Shown here in pieces: positions 11,901 to 24,960 of a DNA stretch of 64,000 nucleotides. The position numbers and the translations under genes are program-made. How positions within the stretch are numbered: position 1 is the stretch's first letter; every line of letters starts with the position of its first letter. This DNA is from Anaspis maculata. Its lineage: Eukaryota > Arthropoda > Insecta > Coleoptera > Scraptiidae. The DNA is taken from the NCBI GenBank assembly GCA_949128115.1, contig OX421962.1, positions 42,927,745-42,991,744 on the forward strand. The letters run 5' to 3'. The notes under the pieces were generated by a model that was not told the origin of the DNA, searched no databases, and saw nothing but the letters and a program-made list of their open reading frames with translations.

Positions 11901-14900
11901 AGAATTTTAGGGAGAACAGGGGGTGGGGTTGGAAAATTCCAAATTATTTTTTTTAGAAAGAGAATTAAATTCTCTTTAATTTGATGTATCGCAAGGTAGG
12001 TGGTGTTATTTGAAATTTCAAAGTTGGGGTGAGTGGGGGTGAGGGGGCTTAAGATATAGATTCTCCAATGTATGTTTTAGATGTCCCCCTCGATATAAAA
12101 ATCGACCTGTTTTTGCTCAAAGACATTTGCACTAGGAATCGGGAGATATTGCAGGTGGATAGTTTTCAAATGATCACCCGGTATGTGTTTGACGTGTCTT
12201 TTAATGATTTATCATGTTTGTGTTGTACCTACAATAGTGTCAAGATATAAAGTACCCCAATTATTGTAAGGTCTCTGTGTACACTTTAATAATAAACTAA
12301 ACTATTGAAAATGTCAAACGCCTCTAGAAGATAATGAGCGTTCGTTCCTTCGAATTTTTCTATTGGTCTATAGGCTTCGCACGAATTTGACCATCTTGTG
12401 TTGAGACCTAAAGCCATACCCACTCACTTCGCGATTGTCAGTGTGACTGTTCTATGCTTCTGACATTTCTACTCGGTCATCTGGCTGCTGTATGTAGAGC
12501 CTTCAGCTTTTGTCGAATAATAATGGACAGAGAGCTGGTGCCTCAAAACTTACGTCATAAGGTGCATGATTTTAACCCTGTAGGTCTAATGTGCGTTGAT
12601 AAGGTTGTTAAAAATTGCTTTGTCTTACATGTCAGACCGGGGGTTTTAGGCTGGTATGAGCTTGTCAATTTTCGAAAAAATGGCCAAAAATTTACGTCAT
12701 AAGGTACATGAATGAAACTAACTGGATTTTGTGTGAGAACGTCGCCCTAATCGAAAATTTGGTCGTAAAACAACATTTGTGGGGGCTTTCGGTTAATAAG
12801 ACAAGTTTGAAATTTTCAAAAAAGGACCAAAATTTATCACTTTCTTCACAGGCGTTTTGTTGACTAACCCACTAAGTGATATTTGTAATCAGGATGAAAG
12901 ACCGAATCGATTTCCATGTTAAAATACAGGGTGTACGATTTGAGGCAAACATTTTTGATGTTGCACCCTGTAAGCGATGTACCATTAAAAAATTTTTTGG
13001 ACAGATTCGAAACTTACGTAAAAAATTATGTAAGTATCGTTTTTCATTCTTAAAATTATGTCAAAGGAGAAGTCTCTAGGAGAAGGTAAATTTTGGTCCT
13101 TTTTGAAAATTTCAAACTTGTCTTATGGACCGAGAGCCCCCAAAAATTTTGTCTTATGACCCGATTTTTGATTAAGGGGATGTTCCCACACAAAAGCCCG
13201 TTGATTTCATTCATGTACCTTATGACATGAATTTTGGCCCCATCTTTCGAAAATTGACAAGCCTATACCAGCCTAAAGCCCCCGGTCTGACATATAAAAC
13301 AAAGAACATTTTAACAACCTCATCACGCACATTAGACCTACAAGGTTAAAATCATGTACCTTATGACGTGAGTTTTGAGGCACCAGCTCCCTGTCAAATT
13401 GAAATACATTACGGTTTTCAAAATATTATTATTTTTGTCTATTTCGGTTATACTGTGACTGACTACTTTATAGCACTGTTTTTGCGAAAAACAGTGTCAC
13501 AAAATTCTTCTTTGTGCAACTGAAAATAGAGCACTTTGTGCCACTGTTTTGGCTGTCAATAACGACATGAGCACATTTCAAATGTCAGTTTGTACAGGGT
13601 GTTCACGATAAAATGCACCCCCCTCTAGTAGATTCCCCTTCAAGATACTTCGAAGAACTGAAAACTTTTTCTTCACGATTTTTCCCAGGGACTTCAAATC
13701 GATCCTCTAAAAGTTTCTAACTGGTACCGTATACAGGGTGTGATATGTAACTTTTTTATTTCAAATGCAACACCCTATATTTTGTTCCGTTATTTGATGA
13801 AGCCTTTTTTTCTTATTACAAATGTATATGACACTTATGATTTATTTTGACAAGTAAGTTGTAGGAAAAATGATAAAATAGGTAGTCAAATAATTTTGTT
13901 TCGCGGCAAGATGGCTTTGGTTTCTACAGTTCACTTAAAAAAAAAGTTATTCTCGCAGCATTTTGTTTGCAGAATTCAGCTCTGCATAGATAAATGGTCT
14001 AATTCGTTCCTAATACAGGGTGTCGCGTCATTTTTAATTCTTGATTCATTAGGCTACCTATTTTATTATTTTTTTGACAGCTTCCTTGTGAAAATAAATC
14101 ATAAATGTTATATATCGTTGTGATCAGAAAGAGAGGCTTTATCAAATGACGTAATAAAATATAGGGTGTTGCATTTGAAATAAAAAAGTTACATGTCACA
14201 CCCTGTATATGGTACCAATTGAAAACTTTTTGACGATCAATTCAAGATCCCTGGGAAAAATCGTTGAGAAAAAGTTTTTAGTTTTTCAAAATATCTTAAA
14301 GGGGAATCTCCTAGAGGGGGGGGGGTGAATTTTATCGTGAACACCCTGTACATTTGGTACATTTGTACAAAAAGGCCGAAAATTTAGTTACGATAGGTCA
14401 TCATGTATGTAAGATACGTGAGGAGATGAAACTGGCAAAATTTTCTGTTATCAGAGCAAGAGTAATTCGTCAAACAACTTAGGTACCTACTAACTTACTT
14501 AACAGTTACTTAGGGTTAGCTACCTCAAAACCCTATACTGTTGAATTAGAGTGCAATTCCAGTGTAGAACAGCAGCGATCCAAGTCTGCGAACATCTTGT
14601 TCATGTGCGATTGCAGCAAACCTGAAATTTGACCTCTACGTCGATGGTTCGTTCTAGTGGGGCATATGCAGCAGCTGGTCGTACTAGACTACTAGAGCAA
14701 AATATCGTGGCCAGATTCAATTTCACTTTTTCTGAGCACTCCACTTCAAACGCAATGACCGACAGTTGAAAAGTGTGTCACTTGGAAATATTCTCGTTTC
14801 CAGATGTTGCAGATTCTGCAGATTTACCAAAACTTGGATTTTTATTGTTTGGTGGCTCTACTGTTTTTGTGCGGAGCTTTTGGGGAAATGTTGTGAAGTG

Positions 14901-17900
14901 CCGTTGTACCAAAAGGACAAAAACAGGGGCAAGCTTCCAGTTTGTCTAAGAGCGTGTTTTCATAAATGTTGGTTGATTATTAAGAGTCACAGTCAATGAC
15001 TCTGACTCTATAACATCCAAACAGTAACACTTGTTTCATCAGCTTTTTCTTTTTTAGATTTGTCACGGCGGACAAGGCTGTCGGTGCACAGGGTTTTAAG
15101 GTGGTGTGGACTGAGGTCCTCGAAGGACCCAGTTGTGACGAGTTTCAGTGTGAGCGAAGCGGCTTCTGTATACCAGACAAATTGCGGTGCAATTCAGTCA
15201 ACAACTGCGGAGCCGACGACAATTCAGATGAAGCCGACTGTGAGTGACGCAATGGTTACTATAATACATTATGGTATCTTATTCCAAATTTGCATTATAA
15301 GCAAAATCCTTCTCAGTAAAGTAAATCTCTATCCGTTTGGCGACAAACCTAGACAGATTTCGCTGCCGTGCTACTACTTACTGTATCTATGTAGGTTTGT
15401 TGCCGAGCTAGCGTTTAGTGCATGGGTAATATTTTCATGTTGGAAAGACAAAATTTTAGTGTTGAATCACTTCCACAACACATACTATTGGTTGATGCTT
15501 AAATCTGAATTGGTTTGGTGTTATTCAAATTCATACAAATCGTCTACTCTTCATTTGAACAAAACGTAGATTGGTTGGTAACTGAAATTATTTGTAGTAC
15601 GTAACGTTTAAGAAACATGTTGATTAGGTGCACATGTTGAGACTAAGCTTCCAGTTGCAAACACCGTAGTTCTTGCTGTTAGATTCTGAAAGAGTGCACC
15701 TAGCCTTCATAAGATTTGATTCAATATGGAGAACACGTTTCATTTCTCAATAAAATATTACAACAACGTTCTGCTCCACTCTTTTTTTTTTGTATTGTAA
15801 GTATACTTTTTGGACCGTGTTCTCTTTCTTATGGATATGTGAGCGAGTGGTGGCAGGTCGGTACCTATATTCTGTGTGCAGGTGAATCGCGCGCGTCGCG
15901 TCCTCTAAGCCTCCTGCCACCACTATTCTTGGCGACGCTGCCGATGCTGTGGCTGGCGTGATGCCCTCCCGAACAGCAAGCATGCTTCTCTCACGCTCAC
16001 GTGAGTTTCTATTACTCTACTATGAACGCTCTCACTGCCTCATAAACCATCCATTTTGTCACTGATGATGCACGATCTGTTCGCCTATCAGTTTTTTATT
16101 GTTTTAGCGCTGTGTGTTGTGTTTATTCATAATTTTGTCATTGAATCTTTCCAGACGCTTTCCCTTGAGAAAAACTTTCTGGTTCATCATTGTTCTGTTT
16201 TCTCAACCACAATCAATTTGTTGTAATAATTTTTGATTGCCTTTAGAAACATTCAATGACAATAATCGCATCAGTTCATCAGTAGGTACTGTCGAATGAA
16301 TCCGACCACTATTATTAAAAAGAGCTGTTCTTATTCACTAATAAGTATAGTGTTCTTGGAATAGTCTCTTTTCAATATTGGCCGAATATTACGGTATGCT
16401 CACTGTGCTGTTATCATACACTATCTGTAACTTAGATATTGAGCTGAAACGGTGTATCAGTGATCAGTTCTTGATTCTCTCTTTGAACTTTGTACGATTC
16501 TCTGCTGACAGGAATAAGGAACTGTTGTTGGTTTTCACCATCACAAGGAATAATTTGTATACCAGACTTTCATTGCCTATCTATTGACTTCCACTGATTT
16601 TCACGAGTTTCAACATGATCTCCACGAAAATTTGTTTGAATGAATGCATAAAAAGACCAGAAATCCCATATTCAGTTATTAGTCCAGAAGCTTATGTAAT
16701 CCCGTGGGATTTTGAATGAAGGATCGAGCATAGGGACCGTGGTGGAATTCATTTCTTAGATGGCTAGCAAACACCTCACAGGGTGTTTTGCTTGAATTTC
16801 TTGCAGGGGATTCATACAGGGTGAAACAGAAGAAATAAATTGCAATTGCTTAAATTGCTGAAGAAATAAAAATTCAAGATAACTCAAGATTCCTCAAGTG
16901 AAATAAGAATTCCAGGTGTTTTAGGAATTTTCGAGATAATTATAAATATAATATAAATATAATATATAAATATACTGTATGATATACAGGGTGACAAAAG
17001 TAGGAGTGAAAAGTAGTTCATTTTTAGGCGTGTGTAACTTTTTCAAAAACAATGTTAGATTTTTTCCAATTATATTTTTGAGAACCTCCCATCAATATCT
17101 TGAAACGGTTTCTGACATTTTACCGCCTTCTATTTCTTGTACAGGGTGTTTGCGTATGAAGTATACAGTGCTCCTTGAAGATATCCCCTCAAACATAATT
17201 TCAAAAATTGAAAACGATTCTGATGCAATTTTTTCCGTGGGCTTTTAATCCGTTGACAAACATTTTCTGTGGTATATCACTTACAGGGTGCAACATCGAA
17301 ATTTTTTCTTCAATTGAACACCCTGTATTTTGATATGGGAATCGATTCCGCTTTCCATCATGATTATAAATATGTATGACACTAACTTGATAGGTGTCAA
17401 CAAAACACGTGTGAAAAAATTGATGAAGTTTTGAAAAATTTCGATTTTTCGAAGTGACTCAGTGAATTTTTAATCATTTTTATATAATTTTGGGTGAATG
17501 AATTTGTTTAAAGTTTGAAACTTTTACTAAACTCACCTTAAACCGACTTTTTGAAAAAAAAAGAAGATTTTTCCATATTTTTTGAAACTTCAACAATTTT
17601 TTCAAAAGGTGTTTTTCTGAATAACCTATCAAGTGTGATATATATTAATAATCAAGATGAAAAATGGAACCGATTCCCATATCAAAATACAGGGTGTTCA
17701 ATCTGAGAACAATTTTCGATGTTACACCCTGTAAGCAAAATGTTCCAGAAAAATATAGTGAACAGATTCGAAGCCTACGGAAAAAATCATGGAAGAATCG
17801 TTTCTGTTTTTGAAATTATGTTCAAGAGGGAGTCTCCAGGGAGAGGGTATAATTTATACGTGAACACCCTGTACAAGAAACAGAAGGCGGTAAAATGTCA

Positions 17901-19203
17901 AAAACCGTTTCGAGCTACTGCTGCGAGGTCTCCAAAACTATATGAAGAAAAATTCTAAAATTGTTTTTCAAAAAGTTACGCACGCTTAAAAATGAACCAC
18001 TTTGCACTCCTTCTTTAGTCACCCTGTATATTATACAGTATATCAGTAAACACGATATCCAAATAAGAAACTTGCAGTCAGAAGAACGCTTGAATCACTA
18101 ACACCATCTTTTTTAAAATCGGTTCATTCTTCGTCACGATATCCTCATTTGAACCTTAGCGAGTTTTTGGGGTGGACCACTTCAATCTTTGACCTGTGAC
18201 GGAATTTGGCACATACCTACACTAAAATTTTTATGCTTGATAAGATTGACCAAAAATCATTGGAAAAAATTACCCGAGGATGAGGTAACTCGGGAAGAAG
18301 CGGGGAAAAAATTACCCCAAGTTTTTTGTGTTCAACTTTTTCCAAGATTTCTTGCAAATTATGAAATTTCAGTGTTTTACGAGACCGACTTCTTTCTGGT
18401 TTCAAAACCAGCCCTGAGTATTCCATAGGCGTAGTCTACGGCTAGAACAATGAAGAAAATTCTTCTTGATTATAGGTCAAAAATACTCCACAAGGGAGCT
18501 ACAGCCCCTGTTCGGGGGCGGCGTAGCCTCGTTATAAAGCAATTTTCGGCCTATGTTCATGGTAAATTTTTCAAAGTCGCGATCGTCCACAAATTCGATT
18601 CTTCAGCCTGCAAGAAAATTCAAAACCATTTTACTCGAAAATAGGGCAAGCTATCAAACTTCAACAGAAGCACCTTGTAGGTTCCTGAAGCAGATGTTAA
18701 GGCAGATTTTGAATACACCATGAACTTACTCAACCTCTCAGCTCCAGATTTTGAACAATTTCAAAATAAGCACAAATCCAGCATGTCCCCTATGTCACAT
18801 ATAACCAAGGTTAGTCCTTCACGAAAGTGTTGATTCGTGATATGATCCCATCGTGGTGATCCTGAGTACCCGAGGTTCATTTGAAAAAGTTACTGATCGT
18901 TTTTTGAAGCAGCCAAAGAAACAGAGTTAGATGCAACCGTGGTAAGGGACGCCCGTTTTTCTGTGCGCAGGTTCGGTGGAGGCTCCCCAGGAGGACTACA
19001 CTTTGCTGTACGTGTGCGCGATCGCTGCCATCCTCGTAGTGCTGGTGACATTATGCGTAATCTGCCACAGGAAGCGTCGTCGACGTCGTCGCGGCCTGCA
19101 CCGTCCTCTGCAGCTGCCTGTTCCGTCTGGGTCGTCGCGTCGCCTCCCGCCACACATGTGCGAGGAGCTGGGGGAGCGTTACGCTAGCGTGGACAGTGTC
19201 TGA
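8906..19203 (+). CDS. CUB-CUB-LDLa single-pass membrane protein (Neto-like), 5' end missing
   Basis: Four joined exons: 8906-9309, 9686-9815, 15058-15239 and 18971-19203, all with GT-AG borders and matching phases. The first gives the C-terminal half of a CUB domain (CQEDWLEVYN, GRYCG) and the start of a second (CGGNVSNLEYG..SP.FP). The second and third finish CUB2 (AVRFGFVTADKAVGAQGF) and add an LDL-receptor class A module with six cysteines and the calcium-binding DNSDEADC end. The last exon encodes one membrane helix (LLYVCAIAAILVVLVTLC), an arginine-rich stop-transfer stretch and a tail of about 45 residues ending at TGA 19201-19203. CUB-CUB-LDLa-TM is the architecture of Neto proteins, auxiliary subunits of glutamate receptors; the family call is inference and the tail is short for it. 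Signal peptide and first half of CUB1 are not found in the window. Introns 2 and 3 are packed with transposons. Confidence 0.82.
10140..12310 (+). pseudogene. Decayed non-LTR reverse transcriptase in the Neto-like intron
   Basis: Fragments in different frames show reverse transcriptase hallmarks: VVPIHKSGS, NYRPISIIPILSKVVE, NPRQYAYR, a KYGVPQGSLLAPILF box, and a C-terminal remnant FRHRVKDFLEENAFCSVEEF near 10930-11000. Frameshifts and stops break every segment and the YADD region is not found. A fold-back element (11102-12181) sits in the 3' part. The probable 3' tail is TAATAATAAA near 12290. Confidence 0.7.
11102..12181. mobile_element. 1.08-kb fold-back element with TA target site
   Basis: The ends CCGGGTGATCATTTG and its complement are flanked by TA (11100-11101 and 12182-12183). 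The two halves are inverted copies of each other over most of their length, centred near 11640. It has no coding capacity. A truncated relative is at 6969-7968. TA duplication points to a Tc1/mariner-like transposase acting in trans (inference). Confidence 0.85.
12526..13395. mobile_element. Fold-back element with a composite loop
   Basis: Outer arms begin GACAG..GAGCTGGTGCCTCAAAACT and end in the complementary sequence CTCCCTGTC at 13395. Both arms contain two GTCATAAGG..CATGA blocks. The central part (about 12845-13085) is a different module, related to the right half of the element at 16972-18042, with ACAGGGTGTACG and CACCCTGTAAGC motifs. Confidence 0.75.
13595..14348. mobile_element. 754-bp fold-back element, copy 1
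   Basis: Ends CAGGGTGTTCACGATAAA and its complement are flanked by TA (13593-13594, 14349-14350). Arms of about 300 bases pair around a loop (about 13895-14040). A near-identical copy in the opposite orientation is at 36292-37040. Each arm carries further internal CAGGGTG/CACCCT motifs. Confidence 0.88.
14400..15057. other. Intron remainder, nothing recognised
   Basis: Intronic sequence between the fold-back and the LDLa exon. Short open frames only, with no repeat structure that I can see. A pyrimidine tract precedes the acceptor at 15056-15057. Confidence 0.5.
15240..16971. other. Third intron of the Neto-like gene, left part
   Basis: AT-rich intron with no domain-bearing open frame. The tract at 15840-15980 is GC-richer but not recognisably coding. 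Confidence 0.45.
16972..18042. mobile_element. 1.07-kb fold-back element with several internal CAGGGTG motifs
   Basis: The outer ends ATACTGTATGATATACAGGG and a complementary copy near 18042 pair, and the pairing continues inward (GACAAAAGTAGGAGTG against CACTCCTTCTTTAGTC). Further inverted ACAGGGTG/CACCCTGT pairs occur at about 17141/17869, 17284/17706 and 17321/17691. The centre is near 17500. Halves of it recur at 12.85-13.09 kb and 32.6-33.1 kb. Confidence 0.85.
18043..18970. other. Intron remainder before the transmembrane exon
   Basis: No gene or inverted repeat is evident. Short open frames only. Confidence 0.45.
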
Positions 19204-19576
19204 TGGTGGCTTCAACAACCCTTTCATCCTCGCACTTTCCTTTACCGGTTACTGCCGCCGCCAGCAATACGCTCATTTTACAGGGTCACTCGGTCGCATC
19301 TACGTTTTAAGTAGTTAATACTCTAACTCAAAGATCAACTCGAACGTTGTTGGCCTATACCGTGTTGTTTGTTCGTTCGAGCATATACATACATACATTT
19401 ACATGTCATATACCAAACAATGCATACTCCTTATTGTCTGTCCTCGTCGATTAACGGAGGACAGTTTTGTGATTTCAAAAAAGTCGCACAGGTACCTATC
19501 GGTCCTGCACGTTTGGTGTTGGCAAAGCTACCTACAAGTTCCGCTATAATTTCATGTTAATTTTACACTCTCCAGC

Positions 19577-19582
19577 AATAAA
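19577..19582 (+). promoter_or_regulatory. Candidate poly(A) signal of the Neto-like gene
   Basis: AATAAA lies about 375 bases downstream of the TGA. It is the first perfect hexamer that I noticed after the stop. No cleavage site is assigned. Confidence 0.4.
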
Positions 19583-22500
19583 TATACCTAGTTGAAATTA
19601 ACGCCGTGAGAAGGATTTTATGTTGTATCCTTTTTAATAGACTCAGCGGTGGAATATCTTTTCATACAACAGGATTAGTCAAGGTAACGGTGAGGAGGAC
19701 TCCACCTCAACCTCCTCAATATTCTAAATTTTGCTACTGAAATTTACGGGTACTACTTTTCTCATTCGAATTATTTCCTCTTATACCCTAGAACTAATGT
19801 AAGTGCCCTTTTCAAGGGTCACCGTGAGAAATATTGATAAACATTCCAGTTAGACGTAAATTCTGCTTAAAGTTTGGAATAGTTGTAATGAATCAAGAAT
19901 CTACTTATCGGTACCTATTCACTTACAAAATTCAAGAACTATAAATGATGAATAGGTGTTTCGAAAATTTCCCATTGGTTTTCCTAATACCAAACTGTTC
20001 AGGGAAGCCGTGTTGTACCTATGAACACATACCTTAGAAGAAAACTGACCCTTCACTCCTATCACCATCCAATTGTTTGGTTTTTGCATTTGGATTTATT
20101 GCAAATCGAACTGAATCTACTACTTAGGGTGTTAATGCCTTGAATATATTATTTTGGAGCCCCCTTTCGTTTGCTAAGTTTCATACCAAATTTCACACAG
20201 GAGGTAGGTACTTAGGTCCCTAATTTTTTTTAATGCCAACACTTAGTTTGCATTTATACATCAGACAATAATGATAAGTTTTTTAGATCCAGGGTTATTT
20301 CTTTGAGACTTTGAGAATAATTTTCCAAGATTTAAAACGATGAGATGTTGATGTCAGTCAAGGGTTGATTTCCAGTTGTTGGTTTGGACAATCACTAATA
20401 TTTCAAGTATTGCTGACGGCTGGCCGGACAACCGAAAAACCGTTTCGGCCACCTGTGGAGTCAATAAACTATAATAAAGACATTTCTACCCGAAGATATT
20501 TTTTAACAATGTCGATAATCCAACATTTAAACAATAATAGGAATTAAACAAATCACGTGGTTTAATAATGAAAAAAATATAAAATATAAATGTTAGTGCG
20601 ATGTATACGCAAGACGTAGTTATTGTTCGTGAACTGTGTGTGAGAACGGAAGTTGGTGGGTTGGTTCTCTCTCAAAACCTACTAGAGACTTATTAATTTT
20701 AGACACGAACGCAAATGATATATTTTGTACGTCGATAGATTTTACGTTATCACAAGTTCGATATTTATGATATATAACATTTGCAATAATAGATAGTTTT
20801 GCACAACTCGCACAAAACAGAGCTAATTGAACTATCGACGTTCAAATTGTTATACAAAACAGGTGCTCTAGATTTTATTTTTACAACGAATATCCATCTT
20901 CCTGGCTCGTAGATCTACCAGAAAAAAAAAACGACGTAATAGCGAAGAAGGAGGATCATAAGTGCGTGTCTGCGACATCTACTGCCGTGTTAGTACATAT
21001 ATTTGCTTTTGGAAAAAAGTGACTGGGCCACTCTACCCGGTCCTGTTTATTCACATGTTGTTATTTATATTTCAGAGACTGACTGACGTTTAGTGTCACA
21101 ATAGTTCCGTGAATAAGACACTCGTGCAATTAGTTATTATTATGGTAATCTTAAACATATTACTGACGAATGTACGCACTTTATTTCAGAAATGTCTTTC
21201 GGAAACAATACTTTGATGTAGCTAATATTGTATTGATATTGTATTCAGAATATGCTCAGTTAAATGGGGTTTGACTTGTTTAAACATATTTTTTTATTCA
21301 CATCTCGATTCACATTTTGGACACTGCCTGTTTCACTTCCGATTATTCAGCAAAATTCTGATTTAAGTAGATAAGTATAAGTACGTAACTTTTGGCTCGT
21401 ATAAACTCAACAAAGCAATTTTTCACATGATTATTGAAAATGTTGCACTAATTTTTTTTCAAATCTCGAACTATTGTCAATCATGTAATTACAATAATGC
21501 AAATCCGCAATCATCAATCAAGTACTCATGTAGAATCGCCATTACTCGAAGATTTTTTTAAACCTATAATACCTACCAGTGTACTCACTGATCAATAAAA
21601 AAAATACCTGAATGCGTCAAGTTCAACTTTTGTCAATATCATAAATACAGATTCTTTGACAGTACATGTACACAATTCGCTGCTGTAGTTTGAGAGACAC
21701 ATAATTTGCAAGAAGTACTTTTACAAAGGGCTCATTAAGTTTACTGAAATCTCACATTCAACGAACTACTGACTTTAATTTCAACTTTATCCGCCCTTTG
21801 AAGACTTGAGCTCATCCATTATATTTTCATATTTTCAAAATTATTGTTCCATTTGAAAGAAAATTTCACCCTATTTACTGTTATTTCTTATTGTTGGGCT
21901 TCCTATTATAGACTTTGAAATTAAAAAGTCTTATCCAGTCTCCCATTAGTGCAAGCTGCTGCACATAGAATGCCATCTACGAAATTGCAACGATCGGAAG
22001 TCATTGGTGATTTAACTGAGTATACACTACACATTGGGAATATTTTGGAGGCCTTTCATGCTTCCTTTTTACAACTTGGTTTCAAAATCCGCCAAAATAT
22101 TTCTGATCACTAAGTGTAAAAAAAATGGTAAAAAAAACTTATAATGTTTTCGTTTTGAGTGACGTTACAGAAAACGTTATAATAACAAAAATAGTTAAAC
22201 TCTAGTCGTCTGGCTGATAAAAACATGATTGTAAAAATATGTGTAAGATAAATAAAATCGTCGGAAAGAACACAGTGATTGTTAAACAAACAAAAAAAAC
22301 CTATAAACTTGCTACTTTGTGTTTTTTTGTGTGCTGTGAATACACCTGGTTTACATGTCGGTGTAAACACAAAAATGTATATTTTTGAATTCCATGATAA
22401 ATCCCTCTCAATTGTAGATTACTGTGAAAAGTAAGAGCAAAACACCAACTAGAATATTATAAAAATAATCATTTTACTGAGATTGTGATTGTCTTCCTAA

Positions 22501-24260
22501 ACGGTCATTGTGTTTTTTCTACAATAAATAATCTGTATTTAGGATAGCTTAACGGAATTATCCTAATAACTGCAACGTTGTTCGTTTGCCTTGTTTTCTC
22601 AGAATCGTTTCGAATCAAACTGGGGCTTGAAAAACGCCATAACCAGTTCCAGCAATATTTCTATTTGACAAGAAATTGTGTCGCCGGCCCTTTTTCGATT
22701 TTGAAACGTTATTTTCCTTAAACAATGAAGTAGTGGGTTTGATTGGTTGCAGTAGCGAATGCACCCAATATAAGTAGGCCTTGGCCAACACATTGTTATT
22801 TAGGATAAATCATTATTTTTAAATATTATCCACTCGCGATAGACATTTATATAATAATATTGTATGTATGTATTCTTCATACATATGCAGTTGCCAAGTG
22901 ACGGTGTTAGGTAATTTCTAAGGGTAATTTAGTCACTGTCATTCACATAAATAATCATTCACGATGGCCAACTGTCAAGTTTTTATCAAAAACAATTGGC
23001 AAATTTCGGTTGCGATTCACGTTAATTTCTATGTTTTTAATTATCATTATTATTATTATGAGGAGATGACATCGCTGAATTACAAATACCATAATGTTTC
23101 GAAGCACTATTAAAAGTTGTAGATATAATTTTTTATAAAAAGAAATCCTTTAAGTAAAATGTTGATTTTGTTGAACAAAATTGGTATAAAAAAAACAAAC
23201 AAAAGGCTCATGTAGAGCTCTATTCTTTATAACTCGTTAAATCTTGTTGTAGCGAGAACTTTTCTTACCAGTATCCAGGCAAGAACGATTCTGATTGATT
23301 CTCGCCTGGATACCGATATCGAAATCTGTCGTGTTGGGTAAGTAACAAGTTACAGAATCACGCTCTAGAGAACTTTTTTTATTCTCGGATATTTAAAATC
23401 GGAACTCTTCTGACAGCAATATCATCGGCTCTAATTCAAATTCTAGTTCATGTTGGGCGCATGCGTAAATTGACGTGCGATGATGTTTGTGTCATTTGCG
23501 CATGTCCCTTCATGTACCAAGTTTCGGCGTTATGAGACACCACTCTGTAGAAATTACTGGAGAATCCGCAAAAATTTACAGTTGGCTTGAAGAAGAGCAC
23601 TGCGCGGCTTCCATACTATTCACACATGCAACTGCGTACGCGCGCACTTTGTTATAACGACTTGTAGACGACTGAAAAAAAAGCGGTCGAAACTGCCAAA
23701 ACCACCAAGCGAATTTTTCCTTTTCGGTTTTTCAGAACATTCCACATTGCACTATCATTTCGTCACGTTTATGCGACACAAAGTCACACACTGAATAAAA
23801 AATACGATTCGTTTTGTGGTTTTGCCGGTTGTTTGAAGGGGCGATGATTTTCGGACCGTGACACACCATGTATTATTGTATTTTTGCAAGATCTTTTTTG
23901 TGTGTTTGCGCGGGCCGAAGACTGGCGCTTGTTCAGAGAAAAACAAAACAAAATACATGACTGTATTTCGAATTCTCATCTCCATCAATATGTTATTTGT
24001 TAACCTAAAAGCTGTTAAGTACTGTTAAGTCTAAGGTAAGAGGGGTCGCATCTGTAACATATTGTATCAAAATGCTCACAGCGACTAGACTCGAATAAAT
24101 TGTATTCCACTGTACTGTGCTACTTATTGTTATTTCTAGGAGCAATAATTTGCCTACCTTTCATACTACATAGGAGCCTCATCCAAATACAAACAAATAA
24201 TGCAGTACCTAATAGTAACTTTCATTGTAGTGGTATACCCAACGCTTGCGCCAAATTTTG
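19583..24260. other. 4.7 kb without a recognised gene
   Basis: AT-rich intergenic DNA. Open frames stay under about 90 codons and show no domain. A short hairpin with GTATCCAGGC arms lies at about 23271-23315. No long inverted repeat is seen here, unlike the surrounding DNA. Confidence 0.5.
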
Positions 24261-24960
24261 GCGTCAAATACAAAATTTGCGAACAAATGCTACAAAATCG
24301 CAAGAAAAACCGCCACAAAGTTGGAAAATACGCGCCGCAGCGAACAGGGTAATAGGCTAGAGGTTAATACACACTAGTGATTACTTATTTTTCATCAAAA
24401 AGTCCGCATTGTTCATTAAATTATAAATAACTGCGTTTTACATTGATCGGATGTGCGTACGCAACCCATAATGCAACCCGACCAACTCTATTTTCAGTTT
24501 GACAAGCAACGGCCGTGACTTTCCGCTGCTGTCTGCTGTCAACGTCAACTATTTATTCGCCATTTTGAAGTTCGCTCCGAGAGTCGTACGTTTGTGAACA
24601 AGTGGGCCGCTATTCTTGAATCGTGTGGGAAAAGTCCCTGGGAGTAAAATAAATTCCGCAGTACACTGATGTAGCGAGTGTTGCCTAAAATCGTGGTTTT
24701 TAGGCAACTTTCGCTAGTCAAACTGAAAATAGAGTTGTTGGGGGTTGCATTATGGGTTGCGTACGCACATCCGATCAATGTAAAACGCAGTTATTTATAA
24801 TTTAATGAACAATGCGGACTTTCTGATGAAAAATGAGTAATCACTAGTGTGTATTAACCTCTAGCCTATTACCCTGTTCGCTGCGGCGCGTATTTTTCAA
24901 CTCTATGGCGGTTTTTCACGCCGTTTTCTAGCATTTGTTCGCAAATTTTGTATTTGACGC
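24261..24960. mobile_element. 700-bp fold-back element
   Basis: Left arm 24261-24518 and right arm 24715-24960 are reverse complements with small gaps (GCGTCAAATACAAAATTTG at one end, its complement at the other). The central 200 bases are unpaired apart from a small hairpin (GTTGCCTAAAA..TTTTAGGCAAC). No coding capacity. Confidence 0.8.

Noticed and set aside
23755..24360. Open frames of 77-86 codons near 23.8-24.4 kb.
   Set aside because: No motif or splice logic, and one overlaps the fold-back arm at 24.3 kb.
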